Positions 36,159 through 45,334 of a DNA stretch of 64,000 bases are shown in pieces. The position numbers and the translations under genes were made by a program. Numbering within the stretch: the stretch's first letter is position 1; every line of letters starts with the position of its first letter. Under the pieces are notes generated by a model. That model saw nothing but the letters and a program-made list of their open reading frames with translations. It did no database searches and was not told where the DNA came from. The stretch spans positions 2,681,501 through 2,745,500 of the forward strand of contig JADKIW010000001.1 in NCBI GenBank assembly GCA_016721115.1, written 5' to 3'. The stretch is from Candidatus Defluviilinea proxima (GTDB taxonomy: Bacteria; Chloroflexota; Anaerolineae; Anaerolineales; Villigracilaceae).

Positions 36159-36610
36159 GAATTAAGGTACAGAAAAAGAATCCCGCTGGTGAAGTGACCT
36201 ATCAATACGAAGGCGATTTAGTGCGCCGCGACGAGAACTGTATCGTCATCGAAGCCCTGTTCGACCGCAAGGATATGCCTTTTCAAGAAGTGGTCTTCCG
36301 TACAGGTGACCGCTTCGTGGAATATTATTATTCAGACCACTGGTATAACGTTTTTGCTGTCCATGATAAGGACGATGGGAAGATCAAAGGCTGGTATTGC
36401 AATATCGGTAAACCCGCTGAGATTGAAGATGGCCTTGTCTCTTATGTTGACCTTGCCCTCGACCTCTGGGTTTCCGCCGATTGGAAACAGACCGTTTTGG
36501 ACGAAGACGAATTCGACGAGTTGAAACTAACTGGTGAGTTGCACGCTGGGGCACTGAATGGGTTGAGGGAAGTCCAAAGTCTCTTTGAATCAAAAAATCC
36601 TCCGCAATAA
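36146..36610 (+). CDS. DUF402 (FomD/Ntdp-like) phosphatase-family protein
   Basis: 154 residues. The barrel-forming DUF402 pattern is visible: FRTGDRFVEYYYSDHWYNVF, GKIKGWYCNIGKPAEI and VDLALDLWV. Members include the nucleoside tri-/diphosphatase Ntdp and FomD, which hydrolyse phosphoanhydride bonds. In this operon it could act on thiamine or nucleotide phosphates, but that is inference. It overlaps thiQ by 13 bases; an internal ATG at 36155 (ATGA with the thiQ stop) is an alternative start. Its stop codon lies in the loop of the terminator. Confidence 0.8.
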   Translation: MSRMRIKVQKKNPAGEVTYQYEGDLVRRDENCIVIEALFDRKDMPFQEVVFRTGDRFVEYYYSDHWYNVFAVHDKDDGKIKGWYCNIGKPAEIEDGLVSYVDLALDLWVSADWKQTVLDEDEFDELKLTGELHAGALNGLREVQSLFESKNPPQ

Positions 36611-36627
36611 GAGCGGAGGATTTTTTG
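36591..36627. terminator. Terminator of the thiamine operon, bidirectional
   Basis: Perfect 15-bp stem (36591-36605 and 36613-36627) with A and T runs at the outer ends, so it can work on both strands. The DUF402 stop codon is in the loop. It also faces the end of the small minus-strand gene at 36639. Confidence 0.93.
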
Positions 36628-36638
36628 ATTGCAGATTT

Positions 36639-36797
36639 TTAGAAATTCAGGTTCTGCATAATGGCATCGCCGAAATTCCAAGCAAGGCCCAAGCCAACAC
36701 AACAACAGCACAATAAGACAACAACAACCACTACAATGATTAGTGTTGTGTTATTCTTCTTGGGTTCTTCAGCGACTGGGGGCATTTGTTCGTTCAT
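36639..36797 (-). CDS. 52-residue single-pass membrane protein with a Cys-Cys-Cys-Cys motif
   Basis: A short ORF with a strong AAGGAG ribosome site 8 bases before its ATG. The hydrophilic N-terminus (MNEQMPPVAEEPKKNNTT) is followed by one helix starting LIIVVVVVVLL, then CCCC and VGLGLAW, and a short tail DAIMQNLNF. The four cysteines at the helix centre may be lipidated or bind metal. I do not recognise a family. It ends just before a bidirectional terminator, and its context gives no function. Confidence 0.7.
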   Translation of the reverse strand: MNEQMPPVAEEPKKNNTTLIIVVVVVVLLCCCCVGLGLAWNFGDAIMQNLNF

Positions 36798-36855
36798 GAT
36801 TTCTTCTCCTTATGAATAGGTGGATGAAACAGGTTGAATAACTCGGCACATTATA

Positions 36856-37422
36856 TCAGGATGTATCCCCGTTTGTCTTTCCCCAAATGCGCCATACAAT
36901 GAAAGATGCGATGACGACCAACAGGGTACCGATCAGGATTGGCAGAACAACGGCCAGTATGGACAGTGTTGTGGCAACAACGTCCTCTGCAATGCTTACA
37001 GGGACGTTCCCTGCGCCGCCGGTGGTGGCAGTGACTGCCGGGCGTACCAAGCCCGATTTGGTGATATGCACGGCTCCAGCGATCAACAGGCCGCATCCCA
37101 AAGCCAGAACCGGGTGAATGTTTGTGATCACATTAGTGCTGGCGGCAAAGGCAATTGCGCCTGCCGCAGGGCGGACCAAGGTCTGGATGATGTCGTTGAT
37201 GTGGTTGACGGCTGGAATTTTGTCCGCCAGCATTTCAATGATGACCAGCACGCACAGTAAGAGAATGATCCACGGGTTGGAAAGGGCGTCCCAAGGGGAA
37301 GCGAGGGTGATCAGCTTGGTGTAGTGTGCCAACAGGCCCACAACCAGTAATGGAATGTAGGCATTCAGCCCTGCACTGGCAGAGAGCCCAAAAGCGGTAA
37401 ATATTGTAGTGAGTATTTCCAT
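36856..37422 (-). CDS. DUF4126 multi-pass membrane protein
   Basis: 188 residues with about five hydrophobic segments. The start TAFGLSASAGLNAYIPLLVVGLL and the ADKIPAVNHINDIIQTLVRPAAGAI motif are typical of DUF4126. Function of the family is unknown. A GGAG ribosome site precedes ATG 37422. It lies between the small Cys-rich protein and the DUF2085 gene on the same strand. Confidence 0.8.
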   Translation of the reverse strand: MEILTTIFTAFGLSASAGLNAYIPLLVVGLLAHYTKLITLASPWDALSNPWIILLLCVLVIIEMLADKIPAVNHINDIIQTLVRPAAGAIAFAASTNVITNIHPVLALGCGLLIAGAVHITKSGLVRPAVTATTGGAGNVPVSIAEDVVATTLSILAVVLPILIGTLLVVIASFIVWRIWGKTNGDTS

Positions 37423-37456
37423 AGTTCTCCTGATTGTATAAGGCTAAAGCTGAGAC

Positions 37457-38296
37457 TCAGCCCAAAGGAAAGCCTCCCCAGGTTCCGGTGAGTTTGAAGC
37501 GGACCAGGTCAATGGCGGTGATCATCAATAAGGCAAGAGTCGTTCCCGCGAGAAAGGGCATCCACATTTGGTTCAATTTGTCGAAGGTGTTGTCGAGACG
37601 CATTATCAAAACCCACACCATGCTGAAGACAATGATCAACAGCGATAGCACTCCCAGCACGCTGATGATGGCGATGGGCAACAAGATGATGGGGCTTTCG
37701 GTCAGGATGAGCAAGTCAACGATGAGGATGATCCCGATGATCGAGCCGAGCTTCTTCCAATCGAGAGCAGATTCTGTTTCAAAAGTTTTCCATGCAGTAT
37801 TACTGAATGCAGGAAAAAGCACACAGGCGAGCGCAATGCCCATGCCGCTCCCTGTAAAGAGACGCAGGGTATTGTTAGGGACGTACAGGTTGGGAATGTT
37901 ATCGAACATGCCTTGGGAAGTTTGCTTGAGTAAATACAGGTACGAGTTTGTCCCGTCGAGGCCAAACGCAATGAAGAACAAGAGAAGGGGCGCGCCAAGT
38001 TTCCAGCCGGGCATCCCGCTTTTTCGTGGGCTGACGAGTGAGAGGAAAAGCAGTGTGATTCCAGCTGCATAGAACTCGCCTGTGCAACGGGCGCATAAAG
38101 GCAGCTGGCGGTCAAAGATATGGAAAGAACGCTCGTCAATGCGGTGACAGATGGCATAACCGATCGAGTCTGCTTTACCTAGAAAGCCTGGCGGTGCAAT
38201 GGTGAACCAGATACTGAAAACAATAAGAGCGGCAAATGGGACAAGCCAGCGTGAAAGTTTTTCGATGTGAGCTTTTTGTATTTTCATTTGGTTCAT
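37457..38296 (-). CDS. DUF2085-family membrane protein
   Basis: 279 residues, about seven helices. The diagnostic part is CHRIDERSFHIFDRQLPLCARCTGEFYAA, where His, Cys and Arg positions are conserved in DUF2085 and suggest metal or cofactor binding. No function is established. It is preceded, on the same strand, by a leader-like short ORF and two hairpins (38361-38468). ATG 38287 is an alternative start three codons in. Confidence 0.8.
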   Translation of the reverse strand: MNQMKIQKAHIEKLSRWLVPFAALIVFSIWFTIAPPGFLGKADSIGYAICHRIDERSFHIFDRQLPLCARCTGEFYAAGITLLFLSLVSPRKSGMPGWKLGAPLLLFFIAFGLDGTNSYLYLLKQTSQGMFDNIPNLYVPNNTLRLFTGSGMGIALACVLFPAFSNTAWKTFETESALDWKKLGSIIGIILIVDLLILTESPIILLPIAIISVLGVLSLLIIVFSMVWVLIMRLDNTFDKLNQMWMPFLAGTTLALLMITAIDLVRFKLTGTWGGFPLG

Positions 38297-38360
38297 TATA
38301 CCCAGAGCTTATACAAATTGTGTTTTTTAAAAGCGAGAAATGTATTGGCCCTTAAAGCCA

Positions 38361-38437
38361 GGAAGCCGCCCAATTTGGACGGCTCCCGTGGTGCGCTGTG
38401 GCTTCCTTTACTTACTTGAGGAGGGATGCCACAGCGC
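38361..38437 (-). promoter_or_regulatory. Two RNA hairpins downstream of a short ORF
   Basis: On the minus strand, GCGCTGTGGCATCC (in the short ORF, reverse of 38424-38437) pairs with GGAAGCCACAGCGC (reverse of 38393-38406) with one mismatch. A second hairpin (38361-38387) has an 11-bp stem with two G-U pairs that would be mismatches on the other strand, which argues for a transcribed minus-strand structure. No poly-U follows. Confidence 0.6.
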
Positions 38438-38468
38438 TGGGTTTGATACTACTATCCATGTTAGACAT
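38412..38468 (-). CDS. 18-residue leader-like peptide ORF
   Basis: The ORF encodes MSNMDSSIKPSAVASLLK. It has an unusually strong AAAGGAGGAGGTG ribosome site directly before its ATG. Its end overlaps the left arm of a hairpin, and the DUF2085 gene begins about 115 bases further on. It may be a regulatory leader peptide or a true small protein. The rest of the 385-base gap (38297-38681) holds the hairpins, then on the plus strand a GGAGG site before the next gene. Confidence 0.5.
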   Translation of the reverse strand: MSNMDSSIKPSAVASLLK

Positions 38469-38681
38469 CACCTCCTCCTTTCATAGGATGGCGGTTAATT
38501 TGTTTGCCCCCGAACAATGTCGAAAGTATGTCACATTTCAAATCGGATGTCAATGGCCCAAAATCCATTCTCATCAAATTGTAATTTCGTATATGTTTTT
38601 GCGAAAATGTGATACCTTTTGAGAGTCTCCGCAAGCATATCAAGGCTATAGTTTGCGAAAACAAATCACTGGAGGCATTCT

Positions 38682-40289
38682 GTGAAGAAAAATCCGAACC
38701 GTTTTTGGGTACTTGTTATTCTGCTGGGCTGGGTATTTGATTTCCTGTTTTGGGAAAAGCCCGTTCCTGGCATCAACTTTTTTCTGTATGTGGTTCTTTG
38801 CCTTGCTACAGGCATTTACATCCTTTATACAGACGGGCTTCGCCTCTCACGACGGTCTGGCCTGCTACTGCTCCCCATTGCCTTTTTCGCCGCTGTTACC
38901 TTTATCCGTCAGGAACCGATGACGGTTTTCCTCTCTGTGGCAATGACCATCTTTCTCTTGGGCATCTTTGCACTGACCTTCATCAATGGGGAGTGGATGA
39001 AATATGGCTTACTCGATTACCTTTTTGGCTTCCTGCGTCTCTTCGGAAGCATGCTTGCCCGTCCGATAGGGTTCACGGCCGAGGTCCGGCGCGAGCAACC
39101 GTCCACAGCTAGTGATAAGCGTCCAAGCCCTATTTGGCCGGTCGTACGTGGCGTTGTCATTGCTTTACCGGTCATCGCCATTTTTGCCTCGTTACTTTCG
39201 GCGGCAGACCCCATCTTTGCCAAGCGATTTGGGGATTTTATAAAACTCTTCAACATAGATAATCTCCCTGAATATATTTTCCGCTTTGTTTACATCTTGG
39301 TCTTTGCGTATGCTCTAGCTGGCGTGTTCCTGCATGCCGCGCAGAAATCTGGTGAAGCGATGGAGGAGAAAAACTTTATCTCGCCATTTCTGGGCTTTAC
39401 CGAGTCCACTATTGTGCTGGGAAGTGTGGTCGTTTTGTTCGTCGCATTTGTAGCCATCCAATTCCAATATTTCTTTGGTGGGCAGGCTAATATCCACATT
39501 GATGGGTATACCTACTCCGAATATGCACGCAAAGGCTTTGGCGAACTCGTTGCTGTTGCCTTCTTTAGTTTGCTATTGTTGCTTGGGTTGGGCGCCATTA
39601 CCCGCCGCGAAACTGATGCCCAACGTCGAACCTTTACCTCGCTTGGGGTTGCGCTTGTCGGGTTAGTGCTCGTAATGCTTGTCTCTGCCTTTCAGCGTTT
39701 GGCTTTATATGAGTATGCCTATGGCTTCTCCCGTCTACGCACCTATACACACGTGTTCGTGATCTGGCTGGCGCTTTTGCTTGTTGCTGTTGTTATTCTC
39801 GAAGCTCTCCGCCGTGAACGTTCCATTGGGCTGACGATGGTACTTGCTTCCCTTGGGTTTGTGGTCTCGCTCAGCCTGTTGAATGTGGATGGTTTTATCG
39901 TCAAACAAAATGTTCAGCGTGAACAGCGAGAAAACACTGCGAACACATCTTCTTTGCTAGAACGCCCTGATCTGGATGCGCAATACTTCCTAGACCTGTC
40001 TGACGATGCCGTACCGACCATGGTGGCCGCCTTTACGGATACATCCCTGCCATACGATGTCCGCGAGAAATTAGGAGCGGCGCTTACTTGTAAACGCTAT
40101 GAACGCAAGCAGGGGAATCAGGTATATCCTTGGCAGGCTTTTCATCTGTCGCGGTATCAAGCAGATATCGCATTTGAAACTGTAAAACAGGAGTTAGACA
40201 CCTACAAGATCATAGACAAAGATTGGCCTGTAAAGGTTGAAACCCCGAATGGGAAAGAATTTTCCTGTTCACAATACTATTATGACTAA
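38682..40289 (+). CDS. DUF4153/DUF4173-type membrane protein
   Basis: 535 residues, GTG start with GGAGG six bases upstream. About ten to twelve membrane helices span residues 8-410, followed by a soluble C-terminal domain of about 110 residues (LERPDLDAQYFLDLSDDAVP onward). The helix pattern and FAYALAGVFLHAA, FRLRTYTH-like SRLRTYTHVFVIWLALL segments match the DUF4153/DUF4173 group. Function unknown. It is monocistronic and ends at a strong terminator. Confidence 0.72.
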   Translation: MKKNPNRFWVLVILLGWVFDFLFWEKPVPGINFFLYVVLCLATGIYILYTDGLRLSRRSGLLLLPIAFFAAVTFIRQEPMTVFLSVAMTIFLLGIFALTFINGEWMKYGLLDYLFGFLRLFGSMLARPIGFTAEVRREQPSTASDKRPSPIWPVVRGVVIALPVIAIFASLLSAADPIFAKRFGDFIKLFNIDNLPEYIFRFVYILVFAYALAGVFLHAAQKSGEAMEEKNFISPFLGFTESTIVLGSVVVLFVAFVAIQFQYFFGGQANIHIDGYTYSEYARKGFGELVAVAFFSLLLLLGLGAITRRETDAQRRTFTSLGVALVGLVLVMLVSAFQRLALYEYAYGFSRLRTYTHVFVIWLALLLVAVVILEALRRERSIGLTMVLASLGFVVSLSLLNVDGFIVKQNVQREQRENTANTSSLLERPDLDAQYFLDLSDDAVPTMVAAFTDTSLPYDVREKLGAALTCKRYERKQGNQVYPWQAFHLSRYQADIAFETVKQELDTYKIIDKDWPVKVETPNGKEFSCSQYYYD

Positions 40290-40292
40290 AAG

Positions 40293-40328
40293 CAAAAGAG
40301 GCCAGATGGAAATATCTGGCCTCTTTTG
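40293..40328. terminator. Bidirectional terminator between convergent genes
   Basis: Perfect 15-bp stem (40293-40307 and 40314-40328, CAAAAGAGGCCAGAT and its complement) with T-rich ends on both strands. It serves the gene at 38682 and the minus-strand operon ending at 40344. Confidence 0.93.
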
Positions 40329-40343
40329 AGATTGCATTTCTTC

Positions 40344-41663
40344 TTAGGCAGTTTGATTTAAGAAAGCATTCAATTTCTTCAATGACAGGGTATAGAAGCC
40401 TAATATGATCGCTGTGATCCATGGAATATACAGAATCGGGTCAGTAAGCAGGTATGCTCCCTGATAAAGGATGTCGTCACCGAAGATTATGTAAGTGACA
40501 AGTCGCCAAATATCCACCAGGGCATAGGGCGCGAACAATATCCATAATGAGATTACAGCCCATTTTTTCTCTGTCGTTGCCAGGAAGTAGGCGAAGACGA
40601 CCAATCCCAGTGATATTTCCCAGACATTATCCAACCAGATGAATGCGCCTAGATAAAACGCAAAAGCAAGCGCTAATTTGGTCTCTGATTTTATAGCTTG
40701 ACGCCGCTCCTGTGGAAGGCGAAGGAATTTCACACTGATCCACCCGAGAGGGATAAGCAGTGCAACCTTGAGAATGGTCACGATCTTTAATGTCAGGGTG
40801 GAGATACCGAAATAGTAAAGGAAGGTTTGTTTTACAGACTGGTCATAGCCAAGGAAAGGCGCATCGGGGCCTCGCCAGGGAAAGTCACGGGAGAGGCGGG
40901 CGAGGAATCCAATGTAATCCTTATATTGTTGAATGCCGTAACTTACGCCTCCAGCCAGGATCGTGACCCCAGCGATGAGAAGATAGACGACGATTGCTCC
41001 AGCTAACAGTTTGAAAAAGAAGCGATAGTTCCCTATTAATAATGGCAAAGCAAGGGCAAATGCCCAATGCGGTTTGATGGAAAGGATGACTGCCAGCCAA
41101 AGGACAGCCCATCCTAATTTTTCCTGCATGACTGCATCGATAGCAAAAGTGGCTAATAGGGCAATGAGGAGGTATATATTCAAATAACCAAGATCGTCCC
41201 AGAACGCTGAAAATACAAGAAATAGTGGTAATACTCCTGCCCACATTTTTGCCACGTTTTCAAGATTGTTTTTCTGAAAGATCCGATCCCACCAGATGTA
41301 TAAAAGCCAATATGCCGCTATATGCAAGATCACGAGAAGAGGTACTAGAATATTAAGTGGCAATAACAAGATGGGACCAAAAAAGAAAGCGAATGCAGGG
41401 GAATATGGAAAGTGATCTTCGAGAACTTTGAGTGAGCCTTTGAGGTATATATCTTCATGCGCTCGAAAGTGTTGTGCGGCCGGGATATAGGATCGTTGTA
41501 GGTCGGCTGAAACTTGCGTTTCCTCTGCACTTACCCCCGGTCGTAGTGCATCTGAAAAAAGGTAGACCTGCATTGCGAGACGTAACACGGCGTAGATAAT
41601 TGCAGCGATCAGGAATCCCCGGTATGATTTTGATGTTTTCCACCGCTCCTGTATATTGTTCAT
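40344..41663 (-). CDS. GT87 (DUF2029)-type membrane glycosyltransferase
   Basis: 439 residues from ATG 41663, preceded by AGGAG; a longer reading from 41759 adds 32 charged residues and is less likely. About ten helices, with an acidic first extracellular loop and YSPAFAFFFGPILLLPL after the second helix, as in GT87 mannosyl/arabinosyl-type enzymes that use polyprenyl-phosphate sugars. Donor and acceptor are unknown. It is the last gene of the diterpenoid operon on this strand (108 bases after the receiver gene). Confidence 0.75.
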   Translation of the reverse strand: MNNIQERWKTSKSYRGFLIAAIIYAVLRLAMQVYLFSDALRPGVSAEETQVSADLQRSYIPAAQHFRAHEDIYLKGSLKVLEDHFPYSPAFAFFFGPILLLPLNILVPLLVILHIAAYWLLYIWWDRIFQKNNLENVAKMWAGVLPLFLVFSAFWDDLGYLNIYLLIALLATFAIDAVMQEKLGWAVLWLAVILSIKPHWAFALALPLLIGNYRFFFKLLAGAIVVYLLIAGVTILAGGVSYGIQQYKDYIGFLARLSRDFPWRGPDAPFLGYDQSVKQTFLYYFGISTLTLKIVTILKVALLIPLGWISVKFLRLPQERRQAIKSETKLALAFAFYLGAFIWLDNVWEISLGLVVFAYFLATTEKKWAVISLWILFAPYALVDIWRLVTYIIFGDDILYQGAYLLTDPILYIPWITAIILGFYTLSLKKLNAFLNQTA

Positions 41664-41771
41664 GTTAGTGCTCCTTGGATTTTTTCCTCGCAAGTCAGGT
41701 TTCCTGGTCGGATAACGTAAAAGGCGACAGGCCCTGGCGTTGTCACCTTTTATAAGCAAGTCTGAGAGATG

Positions 41772-42140
41772 TTATTTGTGGGGTTTCAATCTTGCAGTCA
41801 GATCTCTGAGCTGTACGAAAGAAATCGGTTTGACCATTACAAAGTCTACCTGATCGTTATAGGCTTCGCCCATGCGAGCATCTGCCGTAGTGATGATGAT
41901 CGTTGTGTCATTGAAACGCTCGTCCGGCTTGATGAAACTTGTTAATAGATCGCCTCCTGAAATGTGAGGGATGTGCATATCAAGCAGGATCAGGTAAGGC
42001 GTTGGTCCGTTTACCAGCCGTTCCTTTGCCTTTTGCCCATCGGGAGCGTGCTCCACTTCGAAGCCAACGCCTCGCAATGCTTCTGCAAAAATGTCTGCGA
42101 GATCTTCATCATCTTCGATAATTAAGGCTATTTCGTTCAT
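41772..42140 (-). CDS. Stand-alone response regulator
   Basis: 122-residue receiver: acidic pair in IEDDED, phosphoacceptor Asp in LILLDMHIP, Thr in IIITTAD and Lys in VMVKPIS. No output domain. It lies 26 bases after the kinase gene, its presumed partner, in the same operon as two diterpene biosynthesis genes. Confidence 0.92.
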   Translation of the reverse strand: MNEIALIIEDDEDLADIFAEALRGVGFEVEHAPDGQKAKERLVNGPTPYLILLDMHIPHISGGDLLTSFIKPDERFNDTTIIITTADARMGEAYNDQVDFVMVKPISFVQLRDLTARLKPHK

Positions 42141-42166
42141 GGTTTCTCTCCTTTTGGCTTTTACAA

Positions 42167-43858
42167 TTAGGGTATGACCAGCGGCAAGGTGATGGTAAAG
42201 GTTGTCCCCAAATCCAATTCACTGGACACGTTGACACTTCCATTCATGATACCAACGAGTTGTTTAACGATGGCAAGACCAAGGCCAAATCCGCCTTTGG
42301 TACGTGTGGCCGCACCTTCCACTTGACGGAACGTATCAAAGATGTGGGGGAGCTCCGAAGGAGGAATCCCGCGACCTGTATCGGTGACTTCAATACCCCA
42401 TTTAGCAACATCCGAGCGAAATAGCCTGACACTGACCTCGCCTACATCTGTGAACTTGATGGCATTGTTCACGAGGTTGACCAGTATCTGTTGTAGGCGA
42501 GCGGGGTCACCGATCAGAAGTTCGGGTAGGCTATCGTCAATTTCGCTGGTCAAGTTTAGGTTTTTGTCTGATGCGGTTTTGTCCATCAGGCCGTGCAAAG
42601 TTTCGAGAAGCTCATAGGGCTTTATTGGACCATTATGTATCGTTAACTTGCCTGCTTCCATCTGAGCCTGGTCAAGAAGGTCGTTGATCAATCCCAATAA
42701 CCGTTGGGTGTTCTTGATGATACGGTCAGCCATATTAACTTGCTTGTCGTTCATAGGGCCGTAGACCGCCTCTCTGAACATCTCTGCATACCCCAATATC
42801 GCGTTGAGAGGCGTTCGTAGTTCGTGAGAGACGATGGCCACGAACGTACTTTTGAGTCTTTCCACCTCTGCTTCACGCGTAAAGTCACGGAATACGGTTA
42901 CTGTACCAATGTTCAAGTTCCCGTCGTCGCGGTTGTCATATACCTGCGCCGCGCTTACTGAGATGGTCTTGTCTCCCCATTCGATACGAAAACCGATGGG
43001 TTGTGTATCATGTTCGATCATGGCACTTAATAGTCCACGGCTTTGAGGAGATAACTTGGGATGTTCGAGAAATTCACGGAAATTGTGATTTACGATTACT
43101 TCAAGAGGGACCTCAAGAATTGACCTAATAGATGGATTGGCAAGTGTGGCATTCCAATTTCTATCAAACACGATCACACCATCCGCAATGGAATTGAGGA
43201 TGGCCTGGTTGCGCCCCGCCTCGAGGCGTTCGCGGGAAAGTGACTCGGCCAGCGCTTTTGTGCGTTGATTTACGACTTGGTCAAGATTGGTATTGATTGC
43301 GCGTAATTCATTGAGGGCAGATTCCAAGCTACTTGCGGCCAGCCACGAGACTAATGCAAGGGTAAAGAAGCCTATGATCCCAAATGTGTTTATGGGAAGG
43401 TTGATGGTTGTAGCGAGGTATGCGATGATCGAACTACAAATGGTTGCAAACAAAAAGCTTGCTGGTGGCAAGAGGATTAGGCTGGATATTGCAATTGGAA
43501 GTGTATAAATAACCAGCGAACGGCCGTTCGAGAGTTGTTCAGGGCTGTCTGCAAATGTAATGATAAGTGTAAGAAAAAGTAGGAACAACAAAGCCGCAAA
43601 ACGTGTTGAATATCGTCGGTTAACTTGATAAACACCAAACAAGGCAATTGCGGTTATGAAGATGTTTAGTAAGAGGGTTTGTGTTTCAGGGTCAGAAAAA
43701 CTACTTGCCCCCGTAAAAATGCTCACAAGCATCAGGATGAAGCCTGTTATAGCCGCCCCCAATATTCCTAGCAACATGATATTAAGGAGCCTGCCTCGGC
43801 GAGCGCGATCAGGGTCAGGTGTTGAGATGCTTATGATGGATTCAAAATATGATTTCAT
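42167..43858 (-). CDS. Membrane sensor histidine kinase with PAS domain
   Basis: 563 residues from ATG 43858, five bases after the diterpene cyclase stop; an upstream in-frame start at 43885 would overlap that gene. Six or so helices (about 25-190), a coiled coil, a PAS domain (QAILNSIADGVIVFDRNW), HisKA with FVAIVSHELRTPLNAI and HATPase_c with NLVNNAIKF, DTGRGIP and GFGLGLAIV. Signals through the receiver at 41772. The membrane domain resembles a MASE-type sensor, ligand unknown. Confidence 0.92.
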   Translation of the reverse strand: MKSYFESIISISTPDPDRARRGRLLNIMLLGILGAAITGFILMLVSIFTGASSFSDPETQTLLLNIFITAIALFGVYQVNRRYSTRFAALLFLLFLTLIITFADSPEQLSNGRSLVIYTLPIAISSLILLPPASFLFATICSSIIAYLATTINLPINTFGIIGFFTLALVSWLAASSLESALNELRAINTNLDQVVNQRTKALAESLSRERLEAGRNQAILNSIADGVIVFDRNWNATLANPSIRSILEVPLEVIVNHNFREFLEHPKLSPQSRGLLSAMIEHDTQPIGFRIEWGDKTISVSAAQVYDNRDDGNLNIGTVTVFRDFTREAEVERLKSTFVAIVSHELRTPLNAILGYAEMFREAVYGPMNDKQVNMADRIIKNTQRLLGLINDLLDQAQMEAGKLTIHNGPIKPYELLETLHGLMDKTASDKNLNLTSEIDDSLPELLIGDPARLQQILVNLVNNAIKFTDVGEVSVRLFRSDVAKWGIEVTDTGRGIPPSELPHIFDTFRQVEGAATRTKGGFGLGLAIVKQLVGIMNGSVNVSSELDLGTTFTITLPLVIP

Positions 43859-43862
43859 ATTT

Positions 43863-45332
43863 TTATTCGGCCAGTGCCAATGCACTGATCACAGATGCTC
43901 GAATCACAAGGCGTGGAGTGTAGAGGCATTTACCAATCCACAAAGGTGGATAGGGCTTATTAAGATTTTCTCTCAACCACCTTGCACCGTTCTTAAATAC
44001 AGATTTGGGTATTCTGGCAACTTTCTCGTTCCACACCCATAGGGCTTGTAAGGCATACGATGTCTCTTCGGCTGTGGAGAGGAATGAGCCCCATGAGCCA
44101 TCTGGGTTCTGGGTTTCCAAAAGCCATTCAACAGCATCGGTCACTAAATCGTTATGGAAGTTTGCACAAGCCATGATCGCATGGGCAGTTGGATAGTAGG
44201 GTGATGCGTGCCACTTGTCCACCCAGTAGGAGCTTCCTCTCTTTGCTTTTGTAAGAAACCGCAGGATCTTTTCAATGGATGAATTGTTGCGACCAAGGCC
44301 ACCTTGCTTAAGGCCATCCAAAATATGGATATTGGCGCTAATGGATGGATTAACCTCCAGGTCGAAACAACGGAAGTGTTCATCTTCTTCGTAGGCCAAC
44401 ACACTGGCAAGATCTTTTTCAATGCCAAATCGCATTAACGTCATATAGGTCATTATTGTGTCGTCGCTATCTTTAACCGAGTAATTTGTAGCGAAACATA
44501 CCCCTCGTTGTGGTTCCCATGCGTTCGAGAGGAAGTCGATGTGGGGTTTGAGCTTCTCGGTCACTTTCATGCCTGGTATGAGACTGAGATTCCAAAGCGA
44601 CCATGCGATCTCAAAAACATCAAAAGGGGAAACATTCGGTTGACCGCCATCACTATTTATGGTCTTGTTGAGATACTCTAGCGAAGCCTTATCGCCTTTT
44701 TTGATATAGGTTGCGAAATAAGCAGTTGCTGATGGGCTTAATCCAACAGATCCGTTTGTTTCCTGTAGATTTTCGATGTCCAACATGTGTTGGCCATCTA
44801 TTCCAGCCATTTCAGACGAAAAGGCCATAGTGACATTACGGGAGAGCATCTTGCCCTGAAGATATGAAAGCTTTTTTGCGCGTTGCTTGGATAAACGTCC
44901 TAAAATGCGATTCGCCTGGTTTTTAATGAGACCTAATTTTTCAGCTTCCTCTACCAAAGTAGGTGCGATCATTTCAAAGCCGACAGTTGCTCCGTTGGGA
45001 TCAGCCTGTAGCCCCTGTGTGGCGCCTCCTACGATCCGTTCTAACGCGAGTCTACCATTCTCTATTTGTACCTTATCGTGGCCACGTCGACCCTGGTAAG
45101 CAAGGGCGATCATCGCCGCGAGCGTGCAGAGAACGCGGTCGTGATAATACATGGGTGCAGGAGCACCCCAGGAGCCATCTGGCAATTGATGCTCAGCAAG
45201 CCACGCCAGAGACTTATTGGTTAATTTATAATCAATATCTCCGAGACGAGCCGCCCAGGCTGTGTCGTAGGCTGTACTGGCCATGTGGCCGGGACCAATT
45301 TCTTCGATAAGTGCTTCAATGAGGTCTGTCAT
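43863..45332 (-). CDS. Class II diterpene cyclase, Rv3377c/copalyl-diphosphate-synthase type
   Basis: 489 residues. STAYDTAWAARLG near the N-terminus and DSDDT at about 287-291 (the DxDD proton-donor motif of class II cyclases) identify the family; QPDGSW-like QLPDGSWGAP and QNPDGSWGSF repeats mark the alpha-barrel folds. LQETNGSVGLSPSATAYF and NPSISANIHILDGLKQ follow the M. tuberculosis Rv3377c pattern closely. It should cyclise geranylgeranyl diphosphate to a bicyclic (labdane- or clerodane-type) diphosphate. Start chosen at ATG 45332, 2 bases after the Rv3378c-like gene. Confidence 0.9.
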   Translation of the reverse strand: MTDLIEALIEEIGPGHMASTAYDTAWAARLGDIDYKLTNKSLAWLAEHQLPDGSWGAPAPMYYHDRVLCTLAAMIALAYQGRRGHDKVQIENGRLALERIVGGATQGLQADPNGATVGFEMIAPTLVEEAEKLGLIKNQANRILGRLSKQRAKKLSYLQGKMLSRNVTMAFSSEMAGIDGQHMLDIENLQETNGSVGLSPSATAYFATYIKKGDKASLEYLNKTINSDGGQPNVSPFDVFEIAWSLWNLSLIPGMKVTEKLKPHIDFLSNAWEPQRGVCFATNYSVKDSDDTIMTYMTLMRFGIEKDLASVLAYEEDEHFRCFDLEVNPSISANIHILDGLKQGGLGRNNSSIEKILRFLTKAKRGSSYWVDKWHASPYYPTAHAIMACANFHNDLVTDAVEWLLETQNPDGSWGSFLSTAEETSYALQALWVWNEKVARIPKSVFKNGARWLRENLNKPYPPLWIGKCLYTPRLVIRASVISALALAE

Positions 45333-45334
45333 TA

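Noticed and set aside
38398..38622. Plus-strand 74-codon frame in the 385-base gap
   Set aside because: No ribosome site or domain; it is antisense to the leader-like ORF and hairpins, which have better support.
43863..45332. Squalene-hopene cyclase
   Set aside because: Length (about 490), AYDTAW and the DSDDT motif fit class II diterpene cyclases; hopene cyclases are about 630 residues with more QW repeats.
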